Positions 60,854 through 64,000 of a DNA stretch of 64,000 bases are shown here, piece by piece (within the stretch, counting starts at the first letter, position 1; the number at the start of each line of letters is the position of its first letter). The stretch is from an uncultured Lachnospiraceae bacterium (GTDB taxonomy: Bacteria; Bacillota; Clostridia; Lachnospirales; Lachnospiraceae), in NCBI GenBank assembly GCA_910586125.1, contig CAJUHP010000018.1, positions 10,606-74,605 on the forward strand, written 5' to 3'. The translations under genes and the position numbers were made by a program. The notes below the pieces were generated by a model. It saw only the letters and a program-made list of their open reading frames with translations. It did no database searches and was not told the origin of the DNA.

Positions 60854-60939
60854 GGCATAGAATTTTAAAACACATTCCCGTCTCCAGGGAGATCGGGAAA
60901 GAAATACAATGAGCGTTCAGAGCGCACAGGAGGAGTAGA

Positions 60940-61284
60940 ATGGTTTGCCGGGAAGAATTGACTGTGAAGCATGAGATGCGCGGCGGTAAGGGAGACGTGT
61001 ATATCTATCATGTTTTGAGTGCAGAAGAATTGATGGGGCATGGGACGCTGTATGCGAGGGTCGTACTGCCGCCGGGAAGCAGCATCGGATATCATCAGCA
61101 TATAGGAAACACAGAGCCTTATTATATCCTGAGAGGAAACGGCGTGTTCATGGATGCGGACGGCAGCCGGATTCCTGTGGGTCCCGGAGACGTGTGCCGG
61201 ATTGCCTGCGGCGAAAGTCACGGGATGGAGAACACCGGGACAGAAGATATGGAGTTTATGGCTCTGGTGCTGAATGAGGCGTGA
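60940..61284 (+). CDS. Small cupin domain protein
   Basis: 114 residues with the cupin pattern: GSSIGYHQHIGNTEPYYILRG (split over residues 46-66) and PVGPGDVCRIACGESHGMEN, giving the conserved metal His/Glu residues. Single beta-barrel domain, cytosolic. Substrate or ligand unknown; it stands alone between terminators and converges with DUF5721. Ribosome binding site caggaggag. Confidence 0.88.
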   Translation: MVCREELTVKHEMRGGKGDVYIYHVLSAEELMGHGTLYARVVLPPGSSIGYHQHIGNTEPYYILRGNGVFMDADGSRIPVGPGDVCRIACGESHGMENTGTEDMEFMALVLNEA

Positions 61285-61312
61285 GGAAGAGCAATGTTGG
61301 TGAGCAAGCCGG

Positions 61313-61813
61313 CTATCTGTCTTCCTCAAAAGGAATTTGTTTCTGCCGGAAAAAGCTGCGGATCATGCGGTCCCATTCCAGATCCAGATTTTTGGACAGA
61401 TCGAATACGTTGAGGGAAGTACCGGTTGAGCAGGTCAGAGACTGGCCGCTGTAGCGCAGATTCAGAAAGAGTCCCCCGATATCGCCGGGGCTGTAGGGAA
61501 GACCGGTTTGTCTCAGGAATTTTTCCACGTTGTACCCGGCCAGGCGGAACACAATCTTAAACTGGGCGGGCAGACGGCGGCCGCGGATTAGCTGGCAGAC
61601 CAGCGGGCGGAGTTGCTTCCAGGCGGTCAGCTTGGCGTCGGGCAAAGCCTCCTGTTCCTCCTGCGTATAGTAGTCGGCGGGAATATGTCCGTCGATCTGA
61701 AAGGTACACAGAGTGGACAGGCTCATCTCCGATACAAGAAATGCGTCAAAATCCTCCCCGGTAAACAGTCTGTTGGCGGTGAGCCGAAGATCGGGAAAAT
61801 GAAGTGAGATCAT
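61313..61813 (-). CDS. DUF5721 family protein
   Basis: 166 residues. I place the start at 61813 because AGGAGG lies 8 bases before it; the upstream TTG at 61831 would overlap that box. MISLHFPDLRLTANRLFTGEDFDAFLVSE and FQIDGHIPADYY followed by WKQLRPLVCQLIRG match the DUF5721 family of Lachnospiraceae, function unknown. No membrane segment. Confidence 0.8.
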   Translation of the reverse strand: MISLHFPDLRLTANRLFTGEDFDAFLVSEMSLSTLCTFQIDGHIPADYYTQEEQEALPDAKLTAWKQLRPLVCQLIRGRRLPAQFKIVFRLAGYNVEKFLRQTGLPYSPGDIGGLFLNLRYSGQSLTCSTGTSLNVFDLSKNLDLEWDRMIRSFFRQKQIPFEEDR

Positions 61814-62008
61814 AGAATTGCCTCCTGACAATGTTTGTTCTTGTTATTCTATCACAGAAAAAGAAGAAATACAATGTGAATTGTTATGAGAAAGCAGGGG
61901 AGGCAAAAGAATTTATCGTTTTGGGGTTTCTATTTTTCACAAAATATGATATGATAATTCTGTGATTCCTTGTGAATAGCGACCAAAAATCAAAAAGGAG
62001 AAGCAGTT

Positions 62009-62809
62009 ATGGGTTTTTTAACGGGAAAGACAGCGATTATTACAGGAGGCGGACGTTCCGTCTTAAAAGACGGCCGGTGCGGTTCCATCGGATACGGCAT
62101 TGCGACCGCCTATGCCAAGGAGGGGACGAATCTGGTTATTACGGGACGGAATGTCCAGAAGCTGGAGGATGCAAAGGAAGAGCTGGAGCGCCTGTATGGG
62201 ATTCAGGTGTTGGCCGTGCAGGCGGATGTATCGGCTGGGGCTGACAACGAAGCGGTGGTGGAGAACGTAGTGAAGCAGGCTGTGGAGAAATTTGGCCGGA
62301 TTGACGTTCTGATCAATAACGCGCAGGCTTCCGCATCCGGTGTTACGCTGGCGGACCATACGACCGATCAGTTTAATCTGGCTCTGTATTCCGGCCTGTA
62401 CGCGACATTTTACTATATGAAAGCCTGCTATCCGTACCTGAAGGAGACAGAAGGATCGGTTATCAACTTTGCCTCCGGCGCGGGTCTGTTCGGCAATTAT
62501 GGTCAGTGCGCCTACGCGGCGGCCAAGGAGGGCGTGCGCGGTCTGACGAGAGTGGCGGCGACCGAGTGGGGCAAGGATAATATCAATGTCAATATCATCT
62601 GCCCGCTGGCCTGGACCGTGCAGTTGGAGAAGTTTGAACAGGCGTATCCGGAAGCTTTTAAGCAGAATGTGAAGATGCCTCCGGCCGGCCATTACGGCGA
62701 TGCGGAGAAGGAGATCGGGCGTGTCTGCGTACAGCTTGCTTCCCCGGACTTTAAATATATGAGCGGCGAAACGATCACCCTGGAGGGCGGCATGGGTCAG
62801 AGACCGTAA
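62009..62809 (+). CDS. SDR family oxidoreductase
   Basis: 266 residues with the Rossmann start AIITGGGRSVLKDGRCGSIGYGIA, in which the glycine motif carries an insertion of about nine residues compared with classic TGxxxGxG. The rest is standard: NNAQAS, NFASGAG (Ser), YAAAKEG (Tyr and Lys) and SGETITLEGGMG. NAD(P)H-dependent, cytosolic. The substrate is unknown. Ribosome binding site aaaaggagaagc. Followed by a strong terminator. Confidence 0.9.
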   Translation: MGFLTGKTAIITGGGRSVLKDGRCGSIGYGIATAYAKEGTNLVITGRNVQKLEDAKEELERLYGIQVLAVQADVSAGADNEAVVENVVKQAVEKFGRIDVLINNAQASASGVTLADHTTDQFNLALYSGLYATFYYMKACYPYLKETEGSVINFASGAGLFGNYGQCAYAAAKEGVRGLTRVAATEWGKDNINVNIICPLAWTVQLEKFEQAYPEAFKQNVKMPPAGHYGDAEKEIGRVCVQLASPDFKYMSGETITLEGGMGQRP

Positions 62810-62849
62810 GAAGGGGATTCCGGCAGAGTGAAAGCCGGAGGACGATATG

Positions 62850-62902
62850 CCAGACAGCTTGCCTGCCGGAAGATATCCGGCGGGAAGGCTGTCTGGTTTT
62901 TT
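62850..62902 (+). terminator. Terminator after the SDR gene
   Basis: Stem ccagacagc/gctgtctgg with a nested gccgg/ccggc stem, followed by tttttt. Confidence 0.9.
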
Positions 62903-63035
62903 GTTCATAAAAATGAAGAAAAGGTCTTTTCAAGTGCAGCAGACTATGCTATTATAAGTAGTAATAAAAACCATATTTCAAAGCACCGGAAATTATGAAA
63001 GCCGGAAAATAAAATCCCATGCGAGGAGAAAGACC

Positions 63036-63890
63036 ATGAGTTACAAAATTATTGGTGATAGCTGCTGCGACCTGACAAAAGAATATAAGGAAAATCCGCA
63101 TTATGAACTGGTTCCTCTGACATTGCAGGTGGATGATACCTATATTCGAGATGATGAAACGTTTGATCAGGCTCGTTTTCTGGAGCTGATCCGAGAGAGC
63201 CGTTCCATACAGAAATCGGCCTGCCCGTCGCCGGAAGAGTTTATGGAAGCCTATCAGGGGGATGAGGATATGGTGTTTGTGATAACGCTGTCCCAGCATC
63301 TGAGCGGCACCTACAACAGTGCCGTGCTGGCCCGCAGTCTTTTTTATGAGGAGAATCCAAAGAGCAAGAAAAAAATTCATGTTTTCAGCTCGGATTCAGC
63401 CTGCTGCGGGGAGGCGCTGATCGCTTTTCGGATTCAGGAGCTGGCACAGGGAGGCACCTCCTTTGAGACGATTGTAAAGGAAGCGGGGGAGTTTCGTGAC
63501 GGGATGCACACATACTTTGTGCTGGAGACGCTGGATTTTCTTCGCAAGAACGGGCGGCTGACCGGGCTGGCTTCTCTCCTGGCCTCTGCGCTTAACATAA
63601 AACCGATCATGGGAGAGGATAACGGGGTAATTATCAAGCTGAGCCAGGCGCGCGGTATTACAAAGGCGCTGAATAAGATGTGCGAGACCGTGATTGAGGC
63701 GGCGGTTCAAAGCGGTATTGACACCAAAAACCGGATTTTAGGGATCACGCACTGCAACTGCCCGGAACGGGCGGAACAGGTTCGGGAGCAGATCTGCAGC
63801 CGCTTAAAATTCCGGGATGTTTACATTGTCCCGGCGGCAGGAGTCAGCAGCCTTTATGCGGGCGACGGCGGCGTGGTGGTGGCGCTATAG
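63036..63890 (+). CDS. DegV family fatty acid-binding protein
   Basis: 284 residues. YKIIGDSCCDLTKEYKEN at the start, SACPSPEEF, TLSQHLSGTYNSA and LETLDFLRKNGRL are the DegV signatures. DegV (FakB-type) proteins bind a fatty acid and present it to the FakA kinase for phosphorylation and phospholipid synthesis. FakA is not in the window. Ribosome binding site gaggagaaa. A TTTCAA/TATTAT promoter-like pair lies near 62932-62959. Confidence 0.93.
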   Translation: MSYKIIGDSCCDLTKEYKENPHYELVPLTLQVDDTYIRDDETFDQARFLELIRESRSIQKSACPSPEEFMEAYQGDEDMVFVITLSQHLSGTYNSAVLARSLFYEENPKSKKKIHVFSSDSACCGEALIAFRIQELAQGGTSFETIVKEAGEFRDGMHTYFVLETLDFLRKNGRLTGLASLLASALNIKPIMGEDNGVIIKLSQARGITKALNKMCETVIEAAVQSGIDTKNRILGITHCNCPERAEQVREQICSRLKFRDVYIVPAAGVSSLYAGDGGVVVAL

Positions 63891-63930
63891 TAAAAAAGCG
63901 TTTCCCGCGCGGCAGAATCAAGAGAAAATA

Positions 63931-63971
63931 AGGCGGTCTGTTTTTTGAACCGCCCCCTGTCAAGTAGACAG
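63931..63971. repeat. Paired inverted repeats at the right edge
   Basis: ggcggt/accgcc (63932-63954) is followed by ctgtc-aagta-gacag (63957-63971), directly abutting the next start codon. The layout recalls an insertion-sequence end or an operator; too little is in the window to decide. Confidence 0.4.
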
Positions 63972-64000
63972 ATGAAAAAAAGAAAATTAGGCAACGAGGG
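63972..64000 (+). CDS. Aldo/keto reductase, first codons only
   Basis: ATG at 63972 encodes MKKRKLGNEG up to the window edge. This is the standard opening of aldo/keto reductases (M-x-x-R-x-L-G-x-x-G). No clear ribosome binding site precedes it; the palindrome ctgtc-aagta-gacag ends at the base before the ATG. Truncated by the window, so only the family guess is possible. Confidence 0.5.

Overview
The window looks like a chromosomal segment of a spore-forming member of Clostridia, most likely Lachnospiraceae. The sequence evidence is an alpha/beta-type small acid-soluble spore protein, a YlmC/YmxH-type sporulation protein, families typical of that group (DUF4474, DUF6054, DUF5721, DUF1700, NfnAB), no outer-membrane genes, strong AGGAGG-type ribosome binding sites and frequent TTG/GTG starts. 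I see no rRNA, tRNA, CRISPR array, integrase or intact insertion sequence. Genes are dense and on both strands.

Layout. 1-9.5 kb: the tail of a ferredoxin-type aldo/keto reductase; a fused EndoQ-like PHP nuclease/UvrD helicase; two metallophosphoesterases; DUF4474; DUF6054; a NYN-LOTUS putative RNase; an M18 aminopeptidase. 9.5-15 kb (minus strand): a translationally coupled pair of ABC exporters and a chemoreceptor with an apparently extracytoplasmic zinc-binding CZB signature. 15.2-18 kb: a PadR-DUF1700-DUF4097-PspC envelope operon and a SASP gene. 18-19.5 kb: galactokinase flanked by two near-identical putative small-RNA units, each with a forespore-sigma-like promoter, an identical C-rich 37-nt core and a terminator. 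19.5-23.7 kb (minus strand): a PhoB/PhoR-like two-component system and a Na+/Pi cotransporter.

24-44.1 kb: a complete monoderm type IV pilus operon. It holds the PilT retraction ATPase, a 3341-residue prepilin-headed protein with about 38 GLUG-like repeats, a PilX-like protein, two minor prepilins, the major pilin with an AT-rich variable-looking 3' half, an unknown membrane protein, prepilin peptidase, PilC, a PilM-PilN fusion, PilO and PilB. The giant prepilin-like adhesin takes up half of the locus and is the most striking protein here.

44.3-49.3 kb: a MarR regulator and a heterodimeric ABC exporter, each behind a matching promoter/operator (TTAAC-N3-GTTAA). 49.3-64 kb: mainly housekeeping genes: ylmC, a sulfatase, nrdR, yqeG, efp, argS, a zinc-ribbon membrane protein, O-acetylhomoserine sulfhydrylase, an aspartate-type aminotransferase, the two Nfn subunits, a cupin, DUF5721, an SDR, DegV, and the first codons of another aldo/keto reductase at the right edge.

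Functions are family recognition by eye. No search or folding program was run, so RNA structures, promoters and operators are pattern-based.
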